From Luteimonas sp. RC10 (GTDB lineage: Bacteria > Pseudomonadota > Gammaproteobacteria > Xanthomonadales > Xanthomonadaceae), in the NCBI RefSeq assembly GCF_014192745.1, contig NZ_JACHYJ010000001.1:661634-725633 (forward strand): a stretch of DNA of 64,000 nt. Direction: 5' to 3'. The translations under genes were made by a program, and so were the position numbers. Shown piece after piece: positions 27,970-36,099 of this stretch. The notes beneath the pieces are model-generated. The model was given only the letters and a program-made list of their open reading frames with translations. It had not been told where the DNA came from and searched no databases. Position 1 is the stretch's first letter, and every line of letters starts with the position of its first letter.

Positions 27970-28596
27970 ATGACGCCGTCCATGCCGTCGACCGACAAAC
28001 CGTTCTCGCCCGCCTGCGAACGCAACCGCGATCCAATCCTCGCGGTGCTGCGCGACGCCTTCCCCAGGCATGCGCATGTGCTCGAGATCGGCAGTGGGAC
28101 CGGCCAGCATGCGGTGCATATCGCCGCGGCGCTGCCGGGCCTGCGCTGGCAGTGCTCCGACCGTGTCGAGCAGTTGCCGGGCATTGCGCAATGGCTGGGC
28201 GAGGCCGGCTTGCCGAACACGCCACCGCCGGTCGCACTCGATGTGAGCACCGGGCCGTGGCCGGTGTCGGATGCGGCCGACGGCCGCTTCGATGCCGCGT
28301 TCACCGCCAACACGCTGCACATCATGGCGTGGCCGGCGGTGGAGGCCTGCTTCGCCGGGCTCGACCGGGTGCTCGCATCCAACGCGACACTGGTCGTCTA
28401 CGGGCCGTTCAACATCGATGGCCGCTTCACCAGTGACAGCAACGCCGCCTTCGATGCCTGGCTCAAGGCACGCGACCCCGCGTCGGGCCTGCGCGAACTG
28501 GCGGCAGTCGATGCGCTGGCGGCCGGGATCGGCCTGCGCCGTGTCGACGACATCGCGATGCCGGCGCACAACCGCTGCGTGGTCTGGCGGCGTTAG
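27970..28596 (+). CDS. DUF938 family SAM-dependent methyltransferase
   Basis: A 208-residue class I methyltransferase-like protein of the DUF938 family. It opens KPFSPACERNRDPILAVL and has the SAM-binding motif HVLEIGSGTGQHAVHIAAALP, an acidic strand end (WQCSDR), and the DUF938 landmarks FTANTLHIMAW and YGPFNIDGRFTSDSNAAFDAWL. The substrate is not known. ATG at 27970 is preferred because GGAG sits 9 nt before it; ATG 27955 is in frame. It is 25 bp beyond the DUF3253 gene and the last of a likely egtB-egtD-DUF3253-DUF938 transcript. Confidence 0.87.
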   Translation: MTPSMPSTDKPFSPACERNRDPILAVLRDAFPRHAHVLEIGSGTGQHAVHIAAALPGLRWQCSDRVEQLPGIAQWLGEAGLPNTPPPVALDVSTGPWPVSDAADGRFDAAFTANTLHIMAWPAVEACFAGLDRVLASNATLVVYGPFNIDGRFTSDSNAAFDAWLKARDPASGLRELAAVDALAAGIGLRRVDDIAMPAHNRCVVWRR

Positions 28597-28643
28597 GGCA
28601 GGTCTCTGCGGCGGCGTACGCGACGACGCGCTCGACAGTGAGC

Positions 28644-29402
28644 TCAGTGCTTGTCTTCGACCGGAATGCGGCGCTCGACCAACCAGGCGCGGACCTTCTC
28701 GCGGTCGCTGCGCGCCTGCGATGTCAGCACCGCGTCGCGTGCACGGAAGAACGACGGCTGGAAGGTCGCGCCGACACGGTCGCGTGCGGTCGGATCGGCA
28801 CCGGCCTCGAGGAAACGGACCACCCATCCGGTCGCATTGATGCGCGCGGCCTTGTGCAGCAGTGTCGCGCCGTAGCGGTCGGCGGCGTCGACCTTGGCGC
28901 CGGCCGCGAGCAGGGTGCGGATGGCATCGTCGTTGCGCGCTTCGAGCGCGTTGAACAGCGGCGTCTCGTCGTTGCGCGCATTGGGCGTGTCGGGCGACAG
29001 CCCGCGCGCCAAGAGCGCCTTGAGAAACGTCGGATCGTCCTGCATCGCGGCGACGTGCAATGCGGTGTTGCCGTTGGCGGCTGCGGCGGCAGGGTCGGCG
29101 CCGGCCTCCAGCATGGTTTCGAACCCGCGGCGGTCGCCGCGCAGGATCGCGGCCTGCAGCAGTGGTGTGCCATCGGCATCGGTCGCGTCGGGATTGGCGC
29201 CATCTGCGATCAGCCGCTTGGCGTCGGCCAGGTCGCCGCTGTGGGCGGCGCGCGCCAGCGCAGCGGTGCCGGGATCGGGGGACGGATCGTGGGACATGTT
29301 CGGTCCTTGTCGGGCGCAGGCACTCTGGGCGGCAACGAACAGCAGCACACATACCCATGCGCGCGTGCGGGTCGCAGTCAACGGCAAGAGCGGCTCGATC
29401 AT
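28644..29402 (-). CDS. Exported ankyrin-repeat protein, possible immunity protein
   Basis: A 252-residue protein with an N-terminal export signal (WVCVLLFVAAQSACA). Cys29 suggests a lipoprotein, but the -3 residue is Gln, so a plain Sec signal is also possible. From about residue 48 to 220 there are five ankyrin repeats, each with the TPLL/TALH and LL..GA.P elements (GTPLLQAAILRGDRRGFETML, NTALHVAAMQ, ETPLFNALEARN, ATLLHKAARIN). It lies about 100 bp downstream of, and in the same direction as, a lipase-fold gene. Periplasmic ankyrin or lipoprotein partners are known for some secreted phospholipase effectors, so an immunity role is a reasonable guess. Confidence 0.75.
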   Translation of the reverse strand: MIEPLLPLTATRTRAWVCVLLFVAAQSACARQGPNMSHDPSPDPGTAALARAAHSGDLADAKRLIADGANPDATDADGTPLLQAAILRGDRRGFETMLEAGADPAAAAANGNTALHVAAMQDDPTFLKALLARGLSPDTPNARNDETPLFNALEARNDDAIRTLLAAGAKVDAADRYGATLLHKAARINATGWVVRFLEAGADPTARDRVGATFQPSFFRARDAVLTSQARSDREKVRAWLVERRIPVEDKH

Positions 29403-29500
29403 GACGGCGCCCCGTTGGCGGTACAAGCGCGCAGGCTAGCGCCTTGGCGTCGAACGGGGCGTGACAACATCATCGGCCCGCCGCCATGCGCGCAGCCCCA

Positions 29501-31201
29501 TCAGCGGAACCAGTTGAGCGGATTGGCCTTCTCGGCCACCCAGCGGCCGCCCTCGGCGAGGCGATCGCCGGTCCAGGCCGCAGCATCGCCCACGGCGCGC
29601 GCGCCGTCGGCCAGGCGGTCGCCGGTCCACACCGCCGCATCGCGCACGGCCAGCGCCCCATCGACTGCGCGCTCGCCCAGCCAGGTCGCCCCCTCGACAG
29701 CGCGGTCGGTCGCCCACTGCGCACCGTCGCCGGCCTTGTCCAGCAGCCAGCCGGCGCCGTCACCCAGCTTGTCCAGGCCCCACTGCACGCCGCCGCCGGC
29801 CGCATCCGCGATATTGTCGACGGCCCGCCCGGTCCACTCGATGCCGCTGGCGACGGCATCGAACGGTGCGTCGAAGCCGACGCGGTCGCCGACATCGCGC
29901 AGCACACTGCCGCCGAGGTTGGCGACATTCTCGACCGCATCGCCCGCGGTATCGAGCGTGTTGGCGACCACGTCGCCGCCGAGCCCGACGACCCCGTCGA
30001 CCACATCGCCGGCGATCGACAGACCGCCCGCGACATAGCGGCCTTCGCCAAAGTCGGTCCGGATCGTCTCGCCGATGCCGTCGATCGTGCCCGACACCGT
30101 CGCACTGCCATCCCGGTACAGGCCGCCGATGCCGTTGGCGAGCGAGCCCAGCTGATTGAGGTTGTGCTCGCCGATGTTCTCGACCGTGCTCAGCGCCAGG
30201 CCGAGGTTGGTGCCCGAGCGGTCCGCGGGTTCGCGCGCGGTGTTCTCGCGCAGCGACTCGACATAGGACGGATGGTCGCCGCCGCCGCCATGCAGGCCCA
30301 GCAGATCGAAACGTCCCATCCCGGCCGGCGGATCGATGCGCAGCTCATGGCCGACCGCATCGGGCGGTGAGACGCCGAGGATCCCCGGCAGGTCCTGCTG
30401 CGCGAGCGTCAACGGATCGCCGTCGACCACGTAGCGACGGATCTGGCCGCTGTCGGCCAGGTCGCTGCGCGCGCCGTTGGGGTTGAAGCCCAACGAGGCA
30501 AGGGTGTTGTTGCTCAGGCCCGACGCGTTGAACGTCACGCCCGGCGCATCGGTGGCGAGCATCGCCGCCGAGGCCAGGCCGCCGCCCAGCGAATGGCCGG
30601 TGATCGCGACGTTGCCGTCGCCGAAGGTGTCCATCGCAAGGTTCGCCAGCTCCATGGCCTGCGAGTACTGCGCCGTCTGCATGCCCAGGCCCTGGCCGCC
30701 ATTGGCGCGCGAATCGCCGCCCTCGCCCAGGCCCCAGTTGTCGGTGCCGCGGTAGGCGACGACGTACTGGCCGTCGGCGTTCTGGTAGATCGCCGCGTCG
30801 AAGCCGGTCTGCGCGTCGTGCAGCTTGTCGGCGGAGATCGGAATCTGGTTGCCCTGGGCATCGACGAGATGGCTGCCGTCCTCACTGGGCACCAGGCGCT
30901 GCCAGCCCGCGGCCTGCAGTTCGGCTTCGGCAGCTGTCCCGGTGACGCCATTGGGGCCACTCAGCGTGTAGCTGTCGTTGGCCATCAGCGAGAAGTGCAG
31001 GTCGCGCTCGGGTTGCGGCGCGGTGCCCCTCACCTCGTTGGCGAAGCTGCCGTCGCCGCGCGGGAAGCCGGCGCTGGTGTCGACGTGGCTGCGCGGCGCA
31101 TTGGCCGGTTGGCCGCCCTGGGCGCGCAGCGCGGGGTCGAGCGCGTGGTCGCGCCAGGTGTCGATCGGGTGGCTGTTGCCGGAAACCGGGGACAGGCTCA
31201 T
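29501..31201 (-). CDS. Lipase-fold (alpha/beta hydrolase) protein, candidate secreted phospholipase effector
   Basis: A 566-residue protein with no signal peptide. The central lipase-3-like domain (about residues 65-290) has the oxyanion strand YVVAYRGTDNWG, the nucleophile elbow AITGHSLGGGLAS (Ser204), a likely acid in YVVDGDPLT and a likely His in GLHGGGGDHPSY. From about 330 to the end the chain is a run of short amphipathic repeats, best seen as AVWTGDRLADGARAVG and AAWTGDRLAEGGRWVA, ending NPLNWFR. Absence of a Sec signal with a lipase fold and a neighbouring exported ankyrin protein resembles secretion-system effectors. The usual Xanthomonas T4SS motif GLxRIDHV is not seen. Confidence 0.72.
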   Translation of the reverse strand: MSLSPVSGNSHPIDTWRDHALDPALRAQGGQPANAPRSHVDTSAGFPRGDGSFANEVRGTAPQPERDLHFSLMANDSYTLSGPNGVTGTAAEAELQAAGWQRLVPSEDGSHLVDAQGNQIPISADKLHDAQTGFDAAIYQNADGQYVVAYRGTDNWGLGEGGDSRANGGQGLGMQTAQYSQAMELANLAMDTFGDGNVAITGHSLGGGLASAAMLATDAPGVTFNASGLSNNTLASLGFNPNGARSDLADSGQIRRYVVDGDPLTLAQQDLPGILGVSPPDAVGHELRIDPPAGMGRFDLLGLHGGGGDHPSYVESLRENTAREPADRSGTNLGLALSTVENIGEHNLNQLGSLANGIGGLYRDGSATVSGTIDGIGETIRTDFGEGRYVAGGLSIAGDVVDGVVGLGGDVVANTLDTAGDAVENVANLGGSVLRDVGDRVGFDAPFDAVASGIEWTGRAVDNIADAAGGGVQWGLDKLGDGAGWLLDKAGDGAQWATDRAVEGATWLGERAVDGALAVRDAAVWTGDRLADGARAVGDAAAWTGDRLAEGGRWVAEKANPLNWFR

Positions 31202-31412
31202 GACGCGCACCTCGCAGTCGGATACGCCGACCATAGGCGTGCAGCGGCGGCGCAACAGCTGGTGCGCACCCTAGGGTGGACGCGATTTCGCCTATTCAGC
31301 AGGCAGCGTGGCGGTCATCGGACAGCGCGGTTGGCTTCGCCGACCACCGTGACCGCCCGTGGTCGGTGTCGTATGCCGCCTCTGGGGCCCGCCAAAGGCC
31401 GCGCCCGAGCGA

Positions 31413-32225
31413 TCAGAACGCGGGCAGCACCGCCTCGTGATAGCGCTGCGCAATGAACGCGCGGACCTGCTCGCCGGTCAGTGCGTCGATCAGCTTGCGC
31501 ACGCGCGGATCCTCGCGCTTGTCCGGCAACCCGACCAGGAAGTTCACATACGGCGAGTCCTTGCCTTCGATCGCCAAGGCATCGCTTGCCGGGTTGAGGC
31601 CGGCATCGAGCGCGTAGTTGGTGTTGATCAACGCCAGATCCACCTGATCGAGCACGCGCGGCAGCATCGCCGCGTCGAGCTCGCGGAACTTCAGCTGCCG
31701 GGGGTTGGCGGTGATGTTGCGCAGCGTGGCGAGCGCATTGGTCGGGTCGTCGAGCGTGATCACGCCGGCGTGGTGCAGCAGGATCAGCGCGCGACTGTTG
31801 TTGCTCGGGTCGTTGGGGATCACGACCTCGGCGCCGGCGGGCACCGCGTCGAGGCTGTCGTAGCGCCGCGAGTACGCGCCGAAGGGCTCGATGTGGATGC
31901 CGGCCAGGGTCACCAGTTTGGTGCCACGGTCGCGGTTGTAGGCGTCGAGATAGGGTTCAGTCTGGAAGTAGTTGACGTCGATCTGGCCCTGCACGACCTG
32001 GTCGTTGGGCTGCACGTAGTCATTGAACACGCGCACCTGCAGGTCCACGCCCTGCTCGGCGAGCAGCGGCTTGACCACTTCGAGGATCTCGGCATGCGGC
32101 ACTGCGGTGGCGGCGACGGTCAGCCGCTCGCGGCCCGCGGCGGCGCCATTGTCGGCACTGCCGCACGCGGCGAGGCCGACCAGCAGCAGGATGGCGGTGG
32201 CGAGGCGGGGCAGCAGAGCGGGCAT
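31413..32225 (-). CDS. metQ: Methionine ABC transporter substrate-binding lipoprotein
   Basis: A 270-residue NlpA-family periplasmic lipoprotein. The signal ends LVGLAACGS (acylated Cys at about 21). Family hallmarks are VAATAVPHAEILEVVKP, VNYFQTEPYLDAYN, PNDPSNNSRALILLHHAGVI and LINTNYALDAGLNP. It captures methionine for the MetNI permease encoded just upstream in the same operon. ATG at 32225 is about 90 bp after the metI stop. The 211 bp between this operon and the lipase gene hold nothing I can name. Confidence 0.92.
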   Translation of the reverse strand: MPALLPRLATAILLLVGLAACGSADNGAAAGRERLTVAATAVPHAEILEVVKPLLAEQGVDLQVRVFNDYVQPNDQVVQGQIDVNYFQTEPYLDAYNRDRGTKLVTLAGIHIEPFGAYSRRYDSLDAVPAGAEVVIPNDPSNNSRALILLHHAGVITLDDPTNALATLRNITANPRQLKFRELDAAMLPRVLDQVDLALINTNYALDAGLNPASDALAIEGKDSPYVNFLVGLPDKREDPRVRKLIDALTGEQVRAFIAQRYHEAVLPAF

Positions 32226-32312
32226 GGACAGTCCGGCGTGACGTGGGCCGCCCAGTATCGGGCGGCGCGCGTGCGGATCGAGTCCACGCGTGGAAATCAG
32301 TGTGCGACGCGA

Positions 32313-32990
32313 TCAGCGGCGGCTGAAGCGCGCCACCAGCCGGTCGCCGAGCATCTGCAGCAGCTGCACCATGACCAGCAGCGCGACCACGGTCACCACC
32401 GCCACATCGGTACGCGAGCGCAGGTAGCCATCGCGGTAGGCAAGATCGCCCAGGCCGCCTGAGCCGATCGCGCCGCCCATCGCGGTGAAGCCGATCAGCG
32501 CGATCGTGGTCACCGTCGCGCCGGCGATCAGGCCCGGCAGGGCTTCGGGCAGCAGCACCCGCAGCACCAGCTGCCGGGTCGTGGCGCCCATCGCCAGGCT
32601 GGCCTCGATGACCCCGCGCTCGACCTCGCGCAGCGCCGTTTCCACGAGTCGCGCGTAGAACGGCGCCGCGCCGACCACCAGTGGCAGGATCGCGCCGCGC
32701 ACGCCCAGCGACGTGCCCATCGCTTTGAGCGTGATCGGGATCAGCACGATCATCAGGATGATGAAGGGCACCGAGCGCAGCAGGTTCACCACCAGCGCCA
32801 GGCCGCCGTAGAGCGCCGGGCGCGCATGCAGCTGGCGTGGGCCGGTGAGGAACAGCAACACGCCCAGCGGCAGGCCGATCAGCAGCGTCAGCGGCAGCGA
32901 GCCGGCGAGCATCAGCAAGGTGTCGATCGTCGCCTGGCCGATCTCGGCCCACTTGGCGGCATCGACGTTGGGCAGCAGCGGGGTGCTCAT
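32313..32990 (-). CDS. metI: Methionine ABC transporter permease
   Basis: A 225-residue inner-membrane permease with about five helices. The cytoplasmic coupling loop is [33 protein letters not shown], cited as EASLAMGAT...LPEALPG, the EAA motif of binding-protein-dependent permeases. [21 protein letters not shown] is typical of MetI. ATG at 32990 overlaps the metN stop by ATGA. Works with MetN and MetQ to import methionine. Confidence 0.93.
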   Translation of the reverse strand: MSTPLLPNVDAAKWAEIGQATIDTLLMLAGSLPLTLLIGLPLGVLLFLTGPRQLHARPALYGGLALVVNLLRSVPFIILMIVLIPITLKAMGTSLGVRGAILPLVVGAAPFYARLVETALREVERGVIEASLAMGATTRQLVLRVLLPEALPGLIAGATVTTIALIGFTAMGGAIGSGGLGDLAYRDGYLRSRTDVAVVTVVALLVMVQLLQMLGDRLVARFSRR

Positions 32991-33994
32991 CGCGACAACT
33001 CCTCGACATGCACACCGGCCTGCGCGAACCGGCGCAGCGCCTCGTCGGATTGGGCGCCGGTCACCGCCAGCGTCAGCTGGCCGTAGGGCAGGCGCTTGAT
33101 GCGGTCGATGCGCCCGGCCAGGATCGTGTAGTCGATGCCGGTCTCGCGCGCGACCCGGCCCAGCAGCGGCTGCCAGGTGTCCTCGCCGGTGAACGTGAGC
33201 CGCAGCAGGCGCCCCGCCACATGCGCGATGTCCTCCTGCAGCGCGCCCTCGTCGATCGCTTCGGATTCGGCGACGAACCGGCGCGTGGTTGGGTGCTGCG
33301 GGTGCAGGAACACCTCGGCCACCGGACCACTCTCGACCAGATGCCCGGCATCGAGCACCGCGACACGGTCGCAGACCCGGCGCACGACATCCATCTCATG
33401 GGTGATCAGCACGATCGTCAGGCCCAACTCGCGGTTGATGCCGTCGAGCAGTTGCAGCACCGAGGCGGTGGTCTGCGGGTCGAGCGCGCTGGTCGCCTCG
33501 TCGCACAGCAGGATCTTGGGCTCGGTCGCCAACGCGCGGGCCACGCCGACGCGCTGTTTCTGCCCGCCCGACAGCTGCGCGGGGTATTTGTCGCGGTGCG
33601 CCTCCAGGCCGACGCGCACCAGCAGATCCTGCGCTCGGGCGCGCGCCTGCGCCTTCGACACGCCGGCCAGGCGCAGCGGGAAGGCGATGTTGTCGAGCAC
33701 GGTGCGGGCCGAGAGCAGGTTGAAGTGCTGGAAGATCATGCCCACGCGCCGGCGCAGACGCCGCAGGCCGTCGCCATCGAGCGTGCCCAGCGCCTGCCCG
33801 TCGACAGTCAGCGTGCCGCCGCTGGGCGTCTCCAGCCCGTTGATCAGCCGCAGCAGGGTCGACTTGCCGGCGCCCGAATGGCCGACGATGCCGAACACCT
33901 CGCCGGCCTGGATCGTGAGGTCGAGCGGATGCAACGCGACGACCTCGCGCCCATGTACCGGGTAGGACTTGTGGATGCCTTCGAAACGGATCAC
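32987..33994 (-). CDS. metN: Methionine ABC transporter ATP-binding protein
   Basis: A 335-residue ATPase. Walker [19 protein letters not shown], the signature [15 protein letters not shown], Walker [15 protein letters not shown] and the H-loop ITHEMDVV are intact. A C-terminal NIL (ACT-like) domain from about residue 260 ([12 protein letters not shown]...GQLTLAVTG) senses intracellular methionine and inhibits transport when it is plentiful. The start is GTG at 33994, directly before [11 protein letters not shown]. First gene of metNIQ. I looked for a SAM riboswitch in the 71 bp upstream and saw none. Confidence 0.93.
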   Translation of the reverse strand: MIRFEGIHKSYPVHGREVVALHPLDLTIQAGEVFGIVGHSGAGKSTLLRLINGLETPSGGTLTVDGQALGTLDGDGLRRLRRRVGMIFQHFNLLSARTVLDNIAFPLRLAGVSKAQARARAQDLLVRVGLEAHRDKYPAQLSGGQKQRVGVARALATEPKILLCDEATSALDPQTTASVLQLLDGINRELGLTIVLITHEMDVVRRVCDRVAVLDAGHLVESGPVAEVFLHPQHPTTRRFVAESEAIDEGALQEDIAHVAGRLLRLTFTGEDTWQPLLGRVARETGIDYTILAGRIDRIKRLPYGQLTLAVTGAQSDEALRRFAQAGVHVEELSR

Positions 33995-34065
33995 GTGCTG
34001 CGCTGCGCAAGAACCGGCGTGCAGGCTAGCAGGCTGGGGCCGGTCGCGGCGATGGCGCGGCCGCC

Positions 34066-35397
34066 TCAACCCAGCCGCCACGCCGGGAACGGGTCCGCCA
34101 GTTCGGCCCAGGCCTCGGGCCCGGCGCCCGGCGCGGCGTCGTCGACCAGGCAGGCGTCGAGCCGCGTGCGCACCGCGGCCTCGTCGAGGTCGAGGCCGAT
34201 GATCGCCAGTTCCTGCCGCCGGTCGCCCCACAGCGGATGCCAGAGCCGCTGCAGCGCCGCCTGCTCGGCCGGGTCGCGGGCCTCGTCCGGGCCGGGGGCG
34301 GGCGCGGTCCAGCGCGCGGCCCGTTGCCGCTGCCAGCCGGCCGACGTGAGCGGGGCGAGCGCGGGCAGCGGCGGCGGCGACGGACGTCGCAGCGTGTGAC
34401 CCTGCAGCCGGTCGCGGGCGGCGAACCACAGGCCGGCGGCCCGGGTCCGGGTCGCGCCGCCGACGATCGACAGCTCGCCGACCCAATCCATGCGCGAGGC
34501 CAGCCAGAAGAACCCCTTGGCGCGCAGCACGCCGGGCAGCCCGGCATCGAGCGCGTCCTGCAGCCGCCGCGGATCGAACGGGCGTCGCGCGCGGTAGACG
34601 AAGCTGCCGATGCCGTATTCCTCGGTCTCGGGCGTGTGCTCGCCGCGCAGCGCCTGCAGCCAGCCGGGCGCGCGCTGCGCCCGCTCGAAGTCGAAGCGGC
34701 CGGTGTCGAGCAGTTCGGCCGGCGGCACGTCGCCGTGGCGCGACTCGACGATGTGCGCGTCGCGGTTGAGCGCGCGGACCACGGCGCGCACGCGCGCGAT
34801 GCGCTCGGGGCCGGCGAGGTCGCACTTGGCGATCACCACGACGTCGGCGAACTCGACCTGCTCGACCAGCAGGTCGACCAGCGCCCGCGCGTCGTCCGGG
34901 CCGGCCTCCAGGCCGCGGTCGACGAGCTGCTCGGCCGAGCCGAAGTCCTCCAGGAAGCCGACGCCGTCGACGACCGTGACCATCGTGTCGAGCCGCGCGA
35001 CGTCGGCCAGGCTGGCGCCGTCGGCATCGCGCACCGCGAACGTCGCGGCGACCGGCATCGGCTCGCCGATCCCGGTCGACTCGACCAGCAGGTAGTTGTA
35101 GCGGCCGTCGGCCGCGAGCCGCCGGACCTCCTGCAGCAGGTCGTCGCGCAGCGTGCAGCAGATGCAGCCGTTGCTGAATTCCACCAGCGTCTCGCTGGTC
35201 CGGCTCAGCGCGGCCTCCCCGCCGCGGACCAGCGCGGCGTCGATGTTGACCTCGCTCATGTCGTTGACGATGACCGCGACGCGGCGGCCTTCGCGGTTGC
35301 GCAGCAGCCGGTTGAGCAGCGTGGTCTTGCCGGCGCCGAGGAAGCCGGAGAGCACGGTGACCGGCAGGCGCCGGGCGGGAATGGGGGAAGCGGACAT
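34066..35397 (-). CDS. COG0523/CobW-family zinc-type GTPase
   Basis: A 443-residue metallochaperone GTPase of the ZigA/YciC (ZNG) branch. Walker A is [13 protein letters not shown] (about residues 17-29), the metal motif GCICC gives Cys78, Cys80 and Cys81, and the G-domain continues with VESTGIGEP and IAKCDL. The C-terminal CobW_C domain has [17 protein letters not shown] and the [12 protein letters not shown] segment. A Zur-like box 19 bp upstream predicts expression under zinc starvation. In this family the protein hands zinc to priority enzymes. Target proteins cannot be read from the sequence. Confidence 0.9.
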   Translation of the reverse strand: MSASPIPARRLPVTVLSGFLGAGKTTLLNRLLRNREGRRVAVIVNDMSEVNIDAALVRGGEAALSRTSETLVEFSNGCICCTLRDDLLQEVRRLAADGRYNYLLVESTGIGEPMPVAATFAVRDADGASLADVARLDTMVTVVDGVGFLEDFGSAEQLVDRGLEAGPDDARALVDLLVEQVEFADVVVIAKCDLAGPERIARVRAVVRALNRDAHIVESRHGDVPPAELLDTGRFDFERAQRAPGWLQALRGEHTPETEEYGIGSFVYRARRPFDPRRLQDALDAGLPGVLRAKGFFWLASRMDWVGELSIVGGATRTRAAGLWFAARDRLQGHTLRRPSPPPLPALAPLTSAGWQRQRAARWTAPAPGPDEARDPAEQAALQRLWHPLWGDRRQELAIIGLDLDEAAVRTRLDACLVDDAAPGAGPEAWAELADPFPAWRLG

Positions 35398-35415
35398 CGG
35401 ACACCCTTCTCGAGA

Positions 35416-35436
35416 TAATGTTATAACGTAACATTA
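35416..35436 (-). promoter_or_regulatory. Zur box upstream of the CobW-type GTPase gene
   Basis: A perfect dyad TAATGTTA-TAACG-TAACATTA, an AT-rich island in GC-rich DNA. It matches the proteobacterial Zur pattern AATGTTATA-n-TAACATT closely. It sits 19 bp upstream of the GTPase start and overlaps the likely promoter (TTGAAT and TTATCT on the minus strand), as expected for repression by zinc-loaded Zur. Confidence 0.85.
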
Positions 35437-35499
35437 TTCAAACCAGACAAGCGTCTGCCCATGCGCTCTGCCCGCGCGCACCCTCCCGCCCTCCGGGCG

Positions 35500-35967
35500 T
35501 CAGCTTCCGCGCGTTCGCGTGAATTCGGCGAAGATCGCGAGCGTTTCCGGGCTGACGTGGTGTTCGATGCCTTCCGAATCTCGGCGCGCGATGTCCTCCG
35601 GCACGCCGAGCGCGATCAGGAACGCCTCGACGATGTGATGACGCTCGCGGCTGGCGGTCGCCAGCGCCTCGCCCGCGTCGGTCAGGAACACGCCCCGGTA
35701 AGGTCGCTGGATCACCAGCCCGTCGCGGACCAGCCGCTTGAGCGTGCGCGCGACCGTGGGCTGCGCCACGCCCAGCCGCGTGGCGATGTCGACCTGGCGG
35801 GCCTCGCCGGCATCGGCGAGCAAGTCGGAGATCAGCTCGACGTAGTCCTCGGTGAGCTCGGAGCGGTGCGCGTTGCGGACCTGGCGGAAGCTCTCGACCT
35901 GGACGTCGGCATCGAGCAAGCGGCCGGGACGGCCCGGCGTACGGCGGTCTGGCGGCGTTCTGACCAT
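35500..35967 (-). CDS. mntR: Manganese-responsive regulator MntR (DtxR family)
   Basis: A 155-residue DtxR-family repressor. The winged HTH (about residues 37-100) includes [39 protein letters not shown], cited as [18 protein letters not shown]. The metal site residues fit Mnt[17 protein letters not shown], then Glu132, Glu135 and His136 in [10 protein letters not shown]. Like E. coli MntR it has an extra N-terminal stretch and lacks the SH3 domain of DtxR. ATG at 35967. It is divergent from a TonB-dependent receptor whose promoter has an MntR-like box, which makes that receptor the obvious target. Confidence 0.9.
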   Translation of the reverse strand: MVRTPPDRRTPGRPGRLLDADVQVESFRQVRNAHRSELTEDYVELISDLLADAGEARQVDIATRLGVAQPTVARTLKRLVRDGLVIQRPYRGVFLTDAGEALATASRERHHIVEAFLIALGVPEDIARRDSEGIEHHVSPETLAIFAEFTRTRGS

Positions 35968-36036
35968 GGGGTCGCGGGTCCGGCAAGCGATGCGAGACCG
36001 CCATTGTCGCCAATCGCCGGCATCGGAATGCGGAAA

Positions 36037-36064
36037 TTGAAGTACTAGGCCACTAACAGATAAT
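36037..36064 (+). promoter_or_regulatory. Predicted sigma70 promoter of the TonB-dependent receptor gene
   Basis: -35 TTGAAG (36037-36042), a 16-bp spacer and -10 GATAAT (36059-36064). Transcription would begin near 36071, so the MntR-like box at 36076-36091 would lie just downstream of the start site, a good position for repression. Confidence 0.5.
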
Positions 36065-36075
36065 TTGCTAATCAA

Positions 36076-36091
36076 TATAGCCAAGGCTATA
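36076..36091 (+). promoter_or_regulatory. MntR box upstream of the TonB-dependent receptor
   Basis: The dyad TATAGCC-AA-GGCTATA closely resembles the enterobacterial MntR site (ATAGC-AAAG-GCTAT core). It is 8 bp before the receptor's start codon and about 110 bp from the divergent mntR start. Manganese-loaded MntR is expected to repress the receptor from here. Confidence 0.8.
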
Positions 36092-36099
36092 AAGACGAC

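Noticed and set aside
29501..29860. Xanthomonas T4SS effector tail (XVIPCD) on the lipase-fold protein
   Set aside because: The C-terminus lacks the GLxRIDHV-type motif and Gln-rich tail; it is a different repeat array.
33995..34065. SAM riboswitch or Met-box before metN
   Set aside because: The gap is only 71 bp, GC-rich, and shows no conserved riboswitch helices or MetJ-type boxes that I can see.
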